Source: Candidatus Saccharimonadota bacterium (GTDB taxonomy: Bacteria; Patescibacteriota; Saccharimonadia; Saccharimonadales; Saccharimonadaceae). From it: 64,000 nt of DNA. This document shows positions 42,844 to 49,865 of the stretch, in pieces. Positions within the stretch are counted from its first letter, which is position 1. The number at the start of each line of letters is the position of its first letter. Position numbers and translations under genes: made by a program. The stretch is taken from positions 62,001 through 126,000 of the forward strand of contig JAFRCN010000006.1 in assembly GCA_017404335.1 (NCBI GenBank), read 5' to 3'. Under the pieces are notes generated by a model that did not search any database, was not told where the DNA came from, and saw only the letters and a program-made list of their open reading frames with translations.

Positions 42844-43263
42844 TTAGAGCTCTTTGGCGACGGGACATTTTAAGGCGAGTTTGTGGTCGAAAGTCCAGAG
42901 GGGCTTTTCGCCGGATAGATTAGTCACGGCAGCGAGGTAACAGTCGACATAAGATAAACTCGGATTGGCAACGTAGAGGTCGAGGGAATCTTCGATGAGA
43001 CCTTTGTTGCAGACGAGATTAGGGAGGAGCATTGCTGTTTTGATTCCGGCTGCGACTTGTTCTCTATTTTTGTTATATATCGAGCCCGAAAGAACATAAA
43101 CCAGCTCCATCATAGCTGAGTCTTCAAAAACATAGAGTTTCTCTTTGTGTGAAAAGAGTTTTTTGGCTTTTTTGGTTAATTTTGGGTCGTCTTCTGTTAT
43201 CATGCGAACTAAAATATTCGTATCAACATGTTCGATGCCATCTTTTCTACTAATTATACCCAT
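42844..43263 (-). CDS. PIN-domain toxin (VapC-like)
   Basis: 139 residues. Acidic residues in EHVDTNILVRMITEDD, MMELVYVLS, SLSYVDCYLAAV and LWTFDHKLALK form the PIN metal site. It overlaps its AbrB-type antitoxin by 10 bp. Second copy of this toxin-antitoxin type in the window; similarity to the first is limited to motifs. Confidence 0.87.
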   Translation of the reverse strand: MGIISRKDGIEHVDTNILVRMITEDDPKLTKKAKKLFSHKEKLYVFEDSAMMELVYVLSGSIYNKNREQVAAGIKTAMLLPNLVCNKGLIEDSLDLYVANPSLSYVDCYLAAVTNLSGEKPLWTFDHKLALKCPVAKEL

Positions 43264-43547
43264 GTATCATTCTCCAAGGGATGCTTTTTTAGCTCTTCTT
43301 CTACCATTTCCCCTACTGTCATCTTCGTCGAACGCGGGTCTGGTTTCGGCCCCTCCTTACTTAGCCTTTCTAATTCATCGAAGATTTCATCTACGGTCGG
43401 TTGCCTTTTTAGAGTGAGGGTCTTTTTCTTTTCGTCGACTTCGTAGCCCAGCTTCGCTCCTTTTTCGAGACCAAGAAGTTTACGAATCTTACGAGGGATA
43501 GTAATCTGGCCGACGGAGCTTAGAGTTAAAGTTTGACGCGGTTCCAT
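43254..43547 (-). CDS. AbrB/SpoVT-type antitoxin
   Basis: 97 residues. TLTLSSVGQITIPRKIRKLLGLEKGAKLGYEV is the AbrB DNA-binding domain; the acidic tail (DEIFDELERLSKEG) is the toxin-binding part. AAAGGAG precedes the ATG. The promoter is a near-consensus TTGACA-N16-TATAAT. Confidence 0.87.
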   Translation of the reverse strand: MEPRQTLTLSSVGQITIPRKIRKLLGLEKGAKLGYEVDEKKKTLTLKRQPTVDEIFDELERLSKEGPKPDPRSTKMTVGEMVEEELKKHPLENDTWV

Positions 43548-43559
43548 TTTAATTCTCCT

Positions 43560-43634
43560 TTTTAATTTAATTTTTAGATTATTTTTAAAATTCTAATTTA
43601 GTTTTAATTATATTGATGATTCAAAAAATGTCAA
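43560..43634 (-). promoter_or_regulatory. Promoter and AT-rich leader of the second toxin-antitoxin operon
   Basis: TTGACA (43634-43629), 16 nt, TATAAT (43612-43607). Repeated AATTTTAAA/TTTAAAATT-like words downstream could be antitoxin sites. Confidence 0.7.
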
Positions 43635-43670
43635 GAGGGTAAAAAGAATCTTTTTAGGGGTTTTCTGGTT

Positions 43671-44597
43671 TTATTTACTGAAGAGCTTACGATTAAGAGA
43701 AAGCTGGTCGACGAAGTCGGTGATCGTCTTAATATCGGAGGCGATTTTGGCGTTTTCGACAGCTTCGTCGAGCGACTTCGTCGCTTTCGGAGGTTCGAAG
43801 GAATCTTTGCCGTCATTCAAACCAATAATGAGGCGGTTTTCGATAAAGCAAAAGATGTTTTTGTAATCGTGAGCACTCGAAATGTCTTGGATTTTGATCA
43901 TGAAGGCGGGGTCTAAGAGGTAGAAAGCCTCGAAGCCGTCTTCGGCGAAGATGCGAAAGGATTTATTGAATTCGCCGGATTCGGTGGAAATTTTTTGCAT
44001 CTTGCGACCGGTGGCAGGGTTTTTGCCGGGGACACGGTAGGCGTGGAATTTCTTGCCGACAAGTTCGAGCTTAAAGGAGAACTTTTTGGGGAATTCGAAA
44101 ATCATGAATTTACCCCTAAAAATCGTGACATAGGTCGTATTGCCGTCGGAGTCGGTGTGTTCTTCTTGGATATGAACGTCGGCCTGGGAAAAGGCGACGT
44201 CTTTGTATCTACCAGAGGCGAAGTCGTTGGAATGATAGACATCGCCGGTATTAATCATGCCGGTACTTCTTAGGACTGCTTCGCTGAGTCCGAGGGTATG
44301 GTCGTATCTTAAATCGGAGAAGATGAGGCTGAGGTTTCGTGCGACGAAGTAGGATTTGTAAGTTTCTTTGTAAGCGGTAGCGACTTTGCGGTTGAGGAAA
44401 TAGGAGATGATTAGGTAGAATGTTCCGAAGAAAAATAGTATGAATAAGAGACCAAAAAGGGAAAGGGGACTAGATAGTCCGCCAGTCACGAGATAAATGA
44501 TAGCGGCGATACCGGCAATGACGCCAAAAACCGTCCATTCTTGTTTGATTTTTTCGTGATACGCCTTGCGGGCGGACTCTACCTCGGCAAATGTCAT
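43671..44597 (-). CDS. DUF3137-like membrane protein
   Basis: 308 residues, TATAAT ends 6 nt before the ATG. Two membrane helices at about 24-42 and 47-68 (VIAGIAAIIYLVTGGL; LFGLLFILFFFGTFYLII). The cytoplasmic domain has DVAFSQADVHIQEEHTDSDG and TTYVTIFRGKFMIFEFPK, a pattern I associate with DUF3137. Role unknown. Downstream of valS. Confidence 0.72.
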   Translation of the reverse strand: MTFAEVESARKAYHEKIKQEWTVFGVIAGIAAIIYLVTGGLSSPLSLFGLLFILFFFGTFYLIISYFLNRKVATAYKETYKSYFVARNLSLIFSDLRYDHTLGLSEAVLRSTGMINTGDVYHSNDFASGRYKDVAFSQADVHIQEEHTDSDGNTTYVTIFRGKFMIFEFPKKFSFKLELVGKKFHAYRVPGKNPATGRKMQKISTESGEFNKSFRIFAEDGFEAFYLLDPAFMIKIQDISSAHDYKNIFCFIENRLIIGLNDGKDSFEPPKATKSLDEAVENAKIASDIKTITDFVDQLSLNRKLFSK

Positions 44598-44616
44598 GGA
44601 AATATTATAACACGTT

Positions 44617-47427
44617 TTAAATGAGGGAGAGTTGTTGCTTTAAGCGGTCGATGAGAGCGGATTTTTCTTTAATGGCGTCTTCGGTTTCTTTGACGAGATT
44701 TCTGGGGGCCTTATCGACGTAATTCGGGTTCATCATGCGGGCGTTCAGAGAATCGAGCTCACGACCGACGGCTAAGATTTTTTCGGTTAGGGCGTCTTTA
44801 TAGGCGTTGACGGTTTTTTCGTCGACGTCGAGATAGAGCTCGTGGTTGGCGAGAGCGAGTCTTAGGCCTCTAGGAGCGCCGCTAAGGGCGTTAATCGCCG
44901 GGACCTTGGTAAGAGTGCGGATTAAGAGCAGATTATCCTCTACGAGGCTGTCCTTGTCGTAAAGTAGGTTAAATTTCTTGTCCTTATTGGCGCCTGGGAG
45001 GCTCGCTAAGGTGCCTCTGACTTCGGAGACGATAGTTCTTATGCTTTCGAAGTTCTCGGCCGAAATTGGGTCAAATTCGAGCCGAGAAGGCCATTTTTCG
45101 GCGATAATGAGGCCGGAAGTCCAGGATAAGTTCTGCCAAATCGTCTCGGTGACGAAAGGAGCGAAAGGATGAAGGGCGATTAATAGAGTTTCGAGGGTTT
45201 TCTTTAAGAGGCCGACATTTTTGTATAGCTTTTGGCTCTCGAGGAACCAGTCGGCGTATTTGTCCCAAATGGTTGAATAGAGAGTTTCGACGGCTTCGGA
45301 GAAACGGTAATTTTTCATCGAGGTTTCGAGTTGGTCTAAACAGGCGTTAATTTCGCGACAGATCCAGTCTTCGCCCATGTTATCAGTCTGACACGACAAA
45401 AGAACAGAGCCTCTCGTCGCCTCCTCGCTCGCGCCCGTCGTTACGGGGCTCGCTTCGTCGTTCGCTCCCGTTGTCGCGAATGCTCCTCGAGACTCTGTTC
45501 CTTTGTCATCATCGACGATGCCTTGGATGAGGCGAGAGATGTTCCAGAGTTTGTTGCAGAGGTTGCGGCCGGAGATGACGGATTGCTCGGAGAAAGCTTG
45601 GTTTAGGCCAGCGGAGCGGCCGCGAAGGATGCCGAGGCGGAAGGCGTCGGAACCGTACTTCGTAACGAGGTCCATCGGGTTAATCACGTTGCCCTTGGAT
45701 TTACTCATTTTCTTGCCGTGTTCGTCTAGGACAAGGCCATGCAAATATACCTCGCGGAAGGGAACTTCGCCAGTCACATAGAGACCCATCATAATCATGC
45801 GGGCGACCCAGGCGAAGAGGATGTCGGCGCCGGTTTCCATGACGTTTAATGGATAGTAGGGGTTGAAGTTTTCCTCGGTCCAATTAGTGCAGATGATAGG
45901 CCAGTGACTAGAGGAGAACCAGGTGTCAAAGGTATCTTCGTCGCGGATGTATTTGACGCCGGATTTTTCAATTTCTTTGAGGTTGGTGCGGCGGTCAAAA
46001 ATCCATTCGGGCTCGTCAGTAGCCTCTGCCGTGGCGTTCCTAAACATAGGAATGGCGATACCCCAAGGAATTTGGCGGGAAATGTTCCAGTCTTTTAAGT
46101 TTTCGAGATAGTTGATGATAATGTTTTTCTTCGAGGCGGGGTGGAATTTGATTTCGTCATTCTTGAGATGCTCGATGGCGGTTTTGGCGAGAGATTTGAC
46201 GTCGACGAACCACTGGTTTTTGAGCATGGGCTCAATCGTCGTGCCACATTTATAACAATGGGCGACGGAATGAGTAATCTTTTTCTCACCTTTTAGAAGA
46301 CCTTGGTCTTTTAGGTCTTTTAAAACTTGCTTACGACATTCCGCCGTGGTTAGACCTTCGTATTTTTCGGGGACGTTGATCATTTTGCCGTCTTCGGAGA
46401 TGACTTGGATACGTTCGAGATTATGGCGATTTCCGACTTCAAAATCATCGAAATCGTGCGCCGGAGTGATTTTTACGGCGCCGGAGCCGTATTCGGGGTC
46501 AGCGTGTTCGTCGGTGATAATCGGAATTTCACGGTCGGTTAGAGGAAGATGGACGGTTTTGCCGATTAGGTCTTTATAACGGTCGTCGTTCGGGTTCACC
46601 GCAACGGCAGTATCGCCGAACAGGGTCTCTGGGCGAGTAGTAGAAACAATAATATCGTCGTAAGCGATGTCCCAAAGAGTGCCGGGTTCGTCGAGGTGGT
46701 CGACTTCGATGTCGGCGAAGGCGGTCTGGTGCTTTGGACAGAAATTGACGAGCTTTTTGTCGCGGTAAATGAGGCCGTCGTTCCACATTTTTTCGAAGGT
46801 TGTATAGACGTGGTCGATGACGTTTTCGTCGAGGGTAAAGGTCAGGTCGTCCCAAGTGCAGGAGGCGCCGAGGGCGCGGAGCTGGAGCTCCATGTTGCCA
46901 CGTTGCTCGGCGACGAAGTTCCATACCCTAGAATAAAGCTCGTCGCGAGAGAATTCAAAGCGAGTGTGGCCGTGCTTTTCGAGCTCACGCTCGTAGACGA
47001 CCCAGGTTTCGAAACCAGCGTGATCGGCGCCAGGGATGAACCAGGCGGATTTGCCTTTAAGGCGGTAGTAGCGAGTAAGGGAGTCTTCGAGAGCAATCGT
47101 GAGACCGTGACCGATGTGGAGGTTGCCGTTGGCGTTCGGAGGAGGCATGACGATAGAGAAAGTTGAAGAAGCTGAATCGGAGCTTCTCGTCGCCTCCTCG
47201 CTCGCGCCTGTCGTTACAGGGCTCGCTTCGTCGTTCGCTCCCGTTGTCGCGAATGCTCCTCGAAACTCTGATTCAGCTTCTCTTAATTCCTCTCTATCGT
47301 CGTGACCGCTGGCGTCATCGTCGACGGGGACAGTGGGGATGGTGGGGTCGAAGACGCCGGAAGTTTCCCAGGCGGCGTAAATATCGGATTCGTATTGGTT
47401 CGGTTCGTAACTACTCGCAAATTTCAT
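44617..47427 (-). CDS. valS: Valyl-tRNA synthetase, with two in-frame element insertions
   Basis: 936 residues. Class I synthetase: HIGH as NGNLHIGHGLTIALEDSLTRY near residue 103, editing domain with TTRPETLFGDTAVAVNP, PHxE region and KMSKSKGNVINPMDL near 570, anticodon-binding and C-terminal coiled arm (KEKSALIDRLKQQLSLI). Two nearly identical peptides (GAFATTGANDEASPVTTGA) lie before the catalytic domain and at its junction with the anticodon-binding domain; they are encoded by elements B4 and B3. TGCTAAAAT ends 6 nt before the ATG. Confidence 0.94.
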   Translation of the reverse strand: MKFASSYEPNQYESDIYAAWETSGVFDPTIPTVPVDDDASGHDDREELREAESEFRGAFATTGANDEASPVTTGASEEATRSSDSASSTFSIVMPPPNANGNLHIGHGLTIALEDSLTRYYRLKGKSAWFIPGADHAGFETWVVYERELEKHGHTRFEFSRDELYSRVWNFVAEQRGNMELQLRALGASCTWDDLTFTLDENVIDHVYTTFEKMWNDGLIYRDKKLVNFCPKHQTAFADIEVDHLDEPGTLWDIAYDDIIVSTTRPETLFGDTAVAVNPNDDRYKDLIGKTVHLPLTDREIPIITDEHADPEYGSGAVKITPAHDFDDFEVGNRHNLERIQVISEDGKMINVPEKYEGLTTAECRKQVLKDLKDQGLLKGEKKITHSVAHCYKCGTTIEPMLKNQWFVDVKSLAKTAIEHLKNDEIKFHPASKKNIIINYLENLKDWNISRQIPWGIAIPMFRNATAEATDEPEWIFDRRTNLKEIEKSGVKYIRDEDTFDTWFSSSHWPIICTNWTEENFNPYYPLNVMETGADILFAWVARMIMMGLYVTGEVPFREVYLHGLVLDEHGKKMSKSKGNVINPMDLVTKYGSDAFRLGILRGRSAGLNQAFSEQSVISGRNLCNKLWNISRLIQGIVDDDKGTESRGAFATTGANDEASPVTTGASEEATRGSVLLSCQTDNMGEDWICREINACLDQLETSMKNYRFSEAVETLYSTIWDKYADWFLESQKLYKNVGLLKKTLETLLIALHPFAPFVTETIWQNLSWTSGLIIAEKWPSRLEFDPISAENFESIRTIVSEVRGTLASLPGANKDKKFNLLYDKDSLVEDNLLLIRTLTKVPAINALSGAPRGLRLALANHELYLDVDEKTVNAYKDALTEKILAVGRELDSLNARMMNPNYVDKAPRNLVKETEDAIKEKSALIDRLKQQLSLI
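45395..45507. repeat. Palindromic element, family B, copy B3 (inside valS)
   Basis: Arms GACAAAAGAACAGAG (from 45395) and CTCTGTTCCTTTGTC (to 45507), one mismatch. The core of about 75 nt equals B4 except for a compensatory pair in the hairpin: CCCGT/ACGGG here, CCTGT/ACAGG in B4. Confidence 0.92.
47167..47283. repeat. Palindromic element, family B, copy B4 (inside valS)
   Basis: Arms GAAGCTGAATCGGAG (from about 47169) and CTCTGATTCAGCTTC (to about 47280). Same core as B3 but different arms. Located between the N-terminus and the HIGH motif of ValRS. Confidence 0.92.
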
Positions 47428-47535
47428 AGTTTTATTTTAGCATATTTTCCGATAATATGATAATATTGTAGGGGAGGTTTTATTTTGGGTGTTTAAAATC
47501 TTTCGTCTCTAGAACGACTAAAAAGGAGGGGTAGT

Positions 47536-47748
47536 ATGATAGAAGAATACTCTACGGTTCTGGAAAATGGACGAGAGTACGCCGAAGCGATGGCGCAAGA
47601 GTTCAAGAACAAAGGCTTCAAAGTCTCGCCGATTGAGGAGACCATGGTGCCGAGGTATGAGAATCAATACGTGCGCGGATTTCGCTTCACGGTAGATGAC
47701 GGGAAACCGCCGTACCGACCCATCATCGAGAGTTCGTACATTATTTAG
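47536..47748 (+). CDS. Small soluble protein, unknown
   Basis: 70 residues; AAAGGAGGGGTAGT before the ATG is a very strong Shine-Dalgarno site. MIEEYSTVLENGREYAEAMA then QEFKNKGFKVSPIEETMVPR suggest an alpha/beta fold. No membrane segment. Leader-bearing and followed by its own terminator, like the other small accessory genes. Family not recognised. Confidence 0.75.
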   Translation: MIEEYSTVLENGREYAEAMAQEFKNKGFKVSPIEETMVPRYENQYVRGFRFTVDDGKPPYRPIIESSYII

Positions 47749-47760
47749 GGTTTTTCCCAA

Positions 47761-47790
47761 ATGCGTCGCTAGAATAGCGGCGCATTTTTT
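47761..47790. terminator. Terminator between the 70-residue gene and hit
   Basis: ATGCGtCGCT-agaat-AGCGgCGCAT followed by TTTTTT. Confidence 0.85.
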
Positions 47791-48250
47791 ATTCCGAAGG
47801 ATTTAGCTCTTCGGCTTCGGCCTCGCGCGAGGTTAGGGGGGCGAAGGGGTCGGTTTTTTCGATTTCGTGCTTTTCTTCGAGCTTTAGATTAAACTGGAGT
47901 TCGCGGAACTTCTCGGGTGTGGTCGCGACGACGCGACCGTGATACCAGGTCGGGTCATAAGGAGTAAGGTGGACGTGAGCATGAGGAACGTCGGTACCGA
48001 CGACTTTCCAGAGGATGCGTGCGCCGAGCTTTTGTTCGAGATGCTTGGAGAGCTTTTTGACCGTATGCATGAGAGCGTCGAAATAATCGTCGGGGAGATC
48101 GTAAATCTTATCGACTTCGAGCTTCGGAATTACGAGAGTGTGGCCCGGGGTCTCGGGGTGGATGTCGAGGAAGGCGAGGGTTTTAGCGTCTTCATAGATT
48201 TTATAGCAAGGAATCTCGCCGTTGATAATTTGGGTGAAAGTTGAACTCAT
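47789..48250 (-). CDS. HIT-family nucleotide hydrolase/transferase
   Basis: 153 residues. HIT motif DVPHAHVHLTPYD near residue 91, with N-terminal FTQIINGEIPCYKIYED and TPGHTLVIPKLEV as in HinT-type proteins, which hydrolyse nucleoside phosphoramidates or similar. The start overlaps the PAP2 stop (ATGA). Confidence 0.92.
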   Translation of the reverse strand: MSSTFTQIINGEIPCYKIYEDAKTLAFLDIHPETPGHTLVIPKLEVDKIYDLPDDYFDALMHTVKKLSKHLEQKLGARILWKVVGTDVPHAHVHLTPYDPTWYHGRVVATTPEKFRELQFNLKLEEKHEIEKTDPFAPLTSREAEAEELNPSE

Positions 48251-48723
48251 TTTTTAGGCTCCTTTATGATTAAATAATAGATCAGCGCATTAATCGCGGC
48301 GAAGCCGAGGGCGCCGGCTACGTCGGAAGGCCAGTGTTTATTCGCGAGGACGCGACCGACAGAGACGAGGACAGTTAGGGCGAGCATAAGAAGATAGAGG
48401 ACGGCGCGGGCGGTTTTAGACTTCACGTACGACGGAAGGGCGATAGCGACGAGGGCGAAAATCGTTGCGACGGCGAGGACGTGGGAGGAAGGGAAGGAGG
48501 GCTCACCGGAGCCGTCGGGGCGGACGTTTAGAATCCAGAATTTGTCGAAGACGATATAGGTAATCGCGGTCAGGGCCAGCGGGATAAGCATTCTAAGGAG
48601 AGGCTTGTCGACTTTTTTGAGGGATTTTCGCGTTATTAGCTCGACTAGGCCGAGGACGCCGAAAACGGCGAGAATGAGAAAGCTTGAGAGTAAGATGACG
48701 TTCGTAATTAAATCCCAATTCAT
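48247..48723 (-). CDS. PAP2-family membrane phosphatase
   Basis: 158 residues from the ATG at 48723 (TATAAT ends 6 nt upstream). Four or five helices. Phosphatase motifs: RPDGSGEPSFPSSH (motifs 1-2) and SVGRVLANKHWPSDV (motif 3, with the SR of SRxxxxxHxxxD replaced by GR). Likely dephosphorylates undecaprenyl pyrophosphate or another lipid phosphate at the outer face. Co-transcribed with the HIT gene. Confidence 0.9.
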   Translation of the reverse strand: MNWDLITNVILLSSFLILAVFGVLGLVELITRKSLKKVDKPLLRMLIPLALTAITYIVFDKFWILNVRPDGSGEPSFPSSHVLAVATIFALVAIALPSYVKSKTARAVLYLLMLALTVLVSVGRVLANKHWPSDVAGALGFAAINALIYYLIIKEPKK

Positions 48724-48737
48724 AGATTCATTATAAC

Positions 48738-48759
48738 AAAAAAGACCCGGAGGGTCTAG
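48738..48759 (-). terminator. Terminator upstream of PAP2
   Basis: AGACCC-tcc-GGGTCT followed by TTTTTT on the minus strand; stops read-through from the tRNA-Arg side. Confidence 0.7.
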
Positions 48760-48762
48760 AAA

Positions 48763-48781
48763 TTGGTACACCCGGCACGAT
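48763..48781 (-). repeat. Displaced copy of the tRNA-Arg 3' end
   Basis: 19 bp identical to 48844-48862 (TTGGTACACCCGGCACGAT on plus), that is the T-arm 3' half, acceptor strand and CCA of the tRNA-Arg next to it. It is followed by a GC-rich inverse (GCCGGGCGGTAC at 48791-48802), giving a small palindrome. Confidence 0.85.
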
Positions 48782-48804
48782 AGGGATCTAGCCGGGCGGT
48801 ACAC

Positions 48805-48845
48805 AAAATCAAAAAACCGAGAGCAAGCTCTCGTTTTTCGATTTT
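48805..48845. terminator. Terminator of tRNA-Arg(GCG)
   Basis: AAAATC.AAAAA.CGAGAG-caag-CTCTCG.TTTTT.GATTTT, a long nearly perfect hairpin that begins at the CCA end. Confidence 0.85.
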
Positions 48846-48921
48846 GGTACACCCGGCACGATTCGAACGTGTGACCTTTGGCTCCGCAAGCCAACGCTCT
48901 ATCCAACTGAGCTACGGGTGC
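48845..48921 (-). tRNA. tRNA-Arg(GCG)
   Basis: 77 nt. Acceptor GCACCCG/CGGGTGT, D-arm GCTC-AGTTGGATA-GAGC, anticodon stem TTGGC/GCCAA around TTGCGGA (anticodon GCG), T-arm ACACG-TTCGAAT-CGTGC, encoded CCA. Most bacteria read CGN with an ACG anticodon edited to inosine; GCG reads CGC and CGU directly. Confidence 0.9.
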
Positions 48922-49047
48922 AAATGCGGATGTTTTACCATCCGCCTAGAAATTAAATGAGCATCGCATGACTGCGACAGTATTATTATAACATATTTTA
49001 TGGTCTAAAGGTAGATTTTTTGCGAAATATGTGCTAAAATTGGTAGC

Positions 49048-49137
49048 GGAAGAGTGGCCGAGTGGTTGAAGGCGCACGACTCGAAATCGTGTGGGCTCGC
49101 AAGAGTCTCGGAGGTTCGAATCCTCTCTCTTCCGCCA
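49048..49137 (+). tRNA. tRNA-Ser(CGA)
   Basis: 90 nt with long variable arm. Acceptor GGAAGAG/CTCTTCC, anticodon stem CACGA/TCGTG around CTCGAAA (anticodon CGA), variable stem with GCTCGCAAGAGT, T-arm GGAGG-TTCGAAT-CCTCT, encoded CCA. TGCTAAAAT lies just upstream. Confidence 0.95.
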
Positions 49138-49192
49138 TTTTTGTTGCACAAAAACTCAAAAAGCGAGATTCGGATCTCGCTGACGCTTGATG

Positions 49193-49221
49193 CGAATCCT
49201 CTCTCTTCTGCCATTTTTGTT
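49193..49221 (+). repeat. Displaced copy of the tRNA-Ser 3' end
   Basis: 29 bp matching 49117-49145 with one C/T change: the end of the T-loop, acceptor strand, CCA and the TTTTTGTT flank. A hairpin AGCGAGAT-tcgg-ATCTCGCT lies between the two copies. Confidence 0.85.
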
Positions 49222-49231
49222 TTAGGAGAAT

Positions 49232-49262
49232 TAAAAAACGAGCTGTATGCTCGTTTATTTTG
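49232..49262 (+). terminator. Terminator after the tRNA-Ser region
   Basis: AAAAAACGAGC-tgtat-GCTCGTTTATTTT. Confidence 0.75.
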
Positions 49263-49273
49263 TATGGTTGGGG

Positions 49274-49378
49274 TTAGCGGCCGTTTTTGAGGCGCGGGTG
49301 CTTGCGCTTGTCGCTATGCTTATGGTTATTATTGCGGTTTTGTTTTGAAACCGGTTTCATCGTAAATTTTCTTGCCAT
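49274..49378 (-). CDS. Very small basic protein (34 residues)
   Basis: Starts at the ATG 49378 with TGTTATAAT ending 6 nt upstream, the same architecture as the leaderless genes here. Sequence begins MARKFTMKPVSKQNRNNNHK and ends KHPRLKNGR; about a third of residues are Lys/Arg/His. Size and charge recall small ribosome-associated or nucleic-acid-binding peptides, but no family is recognised. The promoter makes it more than a chance ORF. Confidence 0.6.
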   Translation of the reverse strand: MARKFTMKPVSKQNRNNNHKHSDKRKHPRLKNGR

Positions 49379-49424
49379 AGGGAGATTATAACATAGATTG
49401 GAAAATTTGTCTTGGGGTAATATG

Positions 49425-49447
49425 AAAATCCCCCGCGGGGCGGGGGA
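49425..49447 (-). terminator. Terminator after the 88-residue membrane protein
   Basis: AATCCCCCGC/GCGGGGGA hairpin with TTTT on the minus strand. Confidence 0.75.
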
Positions 49448-49466
49448 GAGGTTAGGCTGTTTTAGT

Positions 49467-49733
49467 TTATGGAATGTTAAGGAGAAAACTGAATCCGACG
49501 ATGGCGAGCATGACGCCCGTGACGATAAAAGGAATAAAGTCGCGGTCGTATTCTTCGTCGAAATCGGGGTCCTCAAACATTGCTGGAGGCGGGGTGCCGA
49601 TAAGCACCATCATCGGAAGATAAATCCGACGAGCGAGCTCCCTGAAAACACCCGAAACCGCCATGTAGATACCTAGGGAGGCATAAGTAGAGCCGAGGAT
49701 GACCAAAATAAACCTAGCAAAGAAAAGTGCCAT
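49467..49733 (-). CDS. Small two-helix membrane protein
   Basis: 88 residues. Hydrophobic segments at about 3-28 (FARFILVILGSTYASLGIYM) and 66-86 (FIPFIVTGVMLAIVGFSFLL) flank a soluble loop with an acidic run (FEDPDFDEEYDRDF). Family not recognised. Promoter TTGACT-N17-TATAAT (49792-49764) and AAAAGGGGG before the ATG; own terminator. Another member of the small leader-bearing gene class. Confidence 0.75.
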   Translation of the reverse strand: MALFFARFILVILGSTYASLGIYMAVSGVFRELARRIYLPMMVLIGTPPPAMFEDPDFDEEYDRDFIPFIVTGVMLAIVGFSFLLNIP

Positions 49734-49763
49734 TACGATACCCCCTTTTTATAATATCTTTAT

Positions 49764-49792
49764 ATTATAGCACGGATAGATTAAAAAGTCAA
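49764..49792 (-). promoter_or_regulatory. Promoter of the 88-residue membrane protein
   Basis: TTGACT, 17 nt, TATAAT; followed by ATAAAGATATTATAAAAAGG with an ATAxxxxTAT inverted repeat near the start point. Confidence 0.72.
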
Positions 49793-49865
49793 GATTTACA
49801 GGCGTTTATGGGGGTTGTCCAGAGGGGGTTATGTGATATAATGGGGGTAATAAGGGAGGTTTCCG

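Noticed and set aside
42844-43547. The two PIN/AbrB pairs as one duplicated segment
   Set aside because: Similarity is confined to family motifs; operators and antitoxin tails differ, so recent duplication is not supported.
46842-47429. Plus-strand open frames opposite valS and other long genes
   Set aside because: They mirror the strong codon bias of the minus-strand genes and have no start signals.
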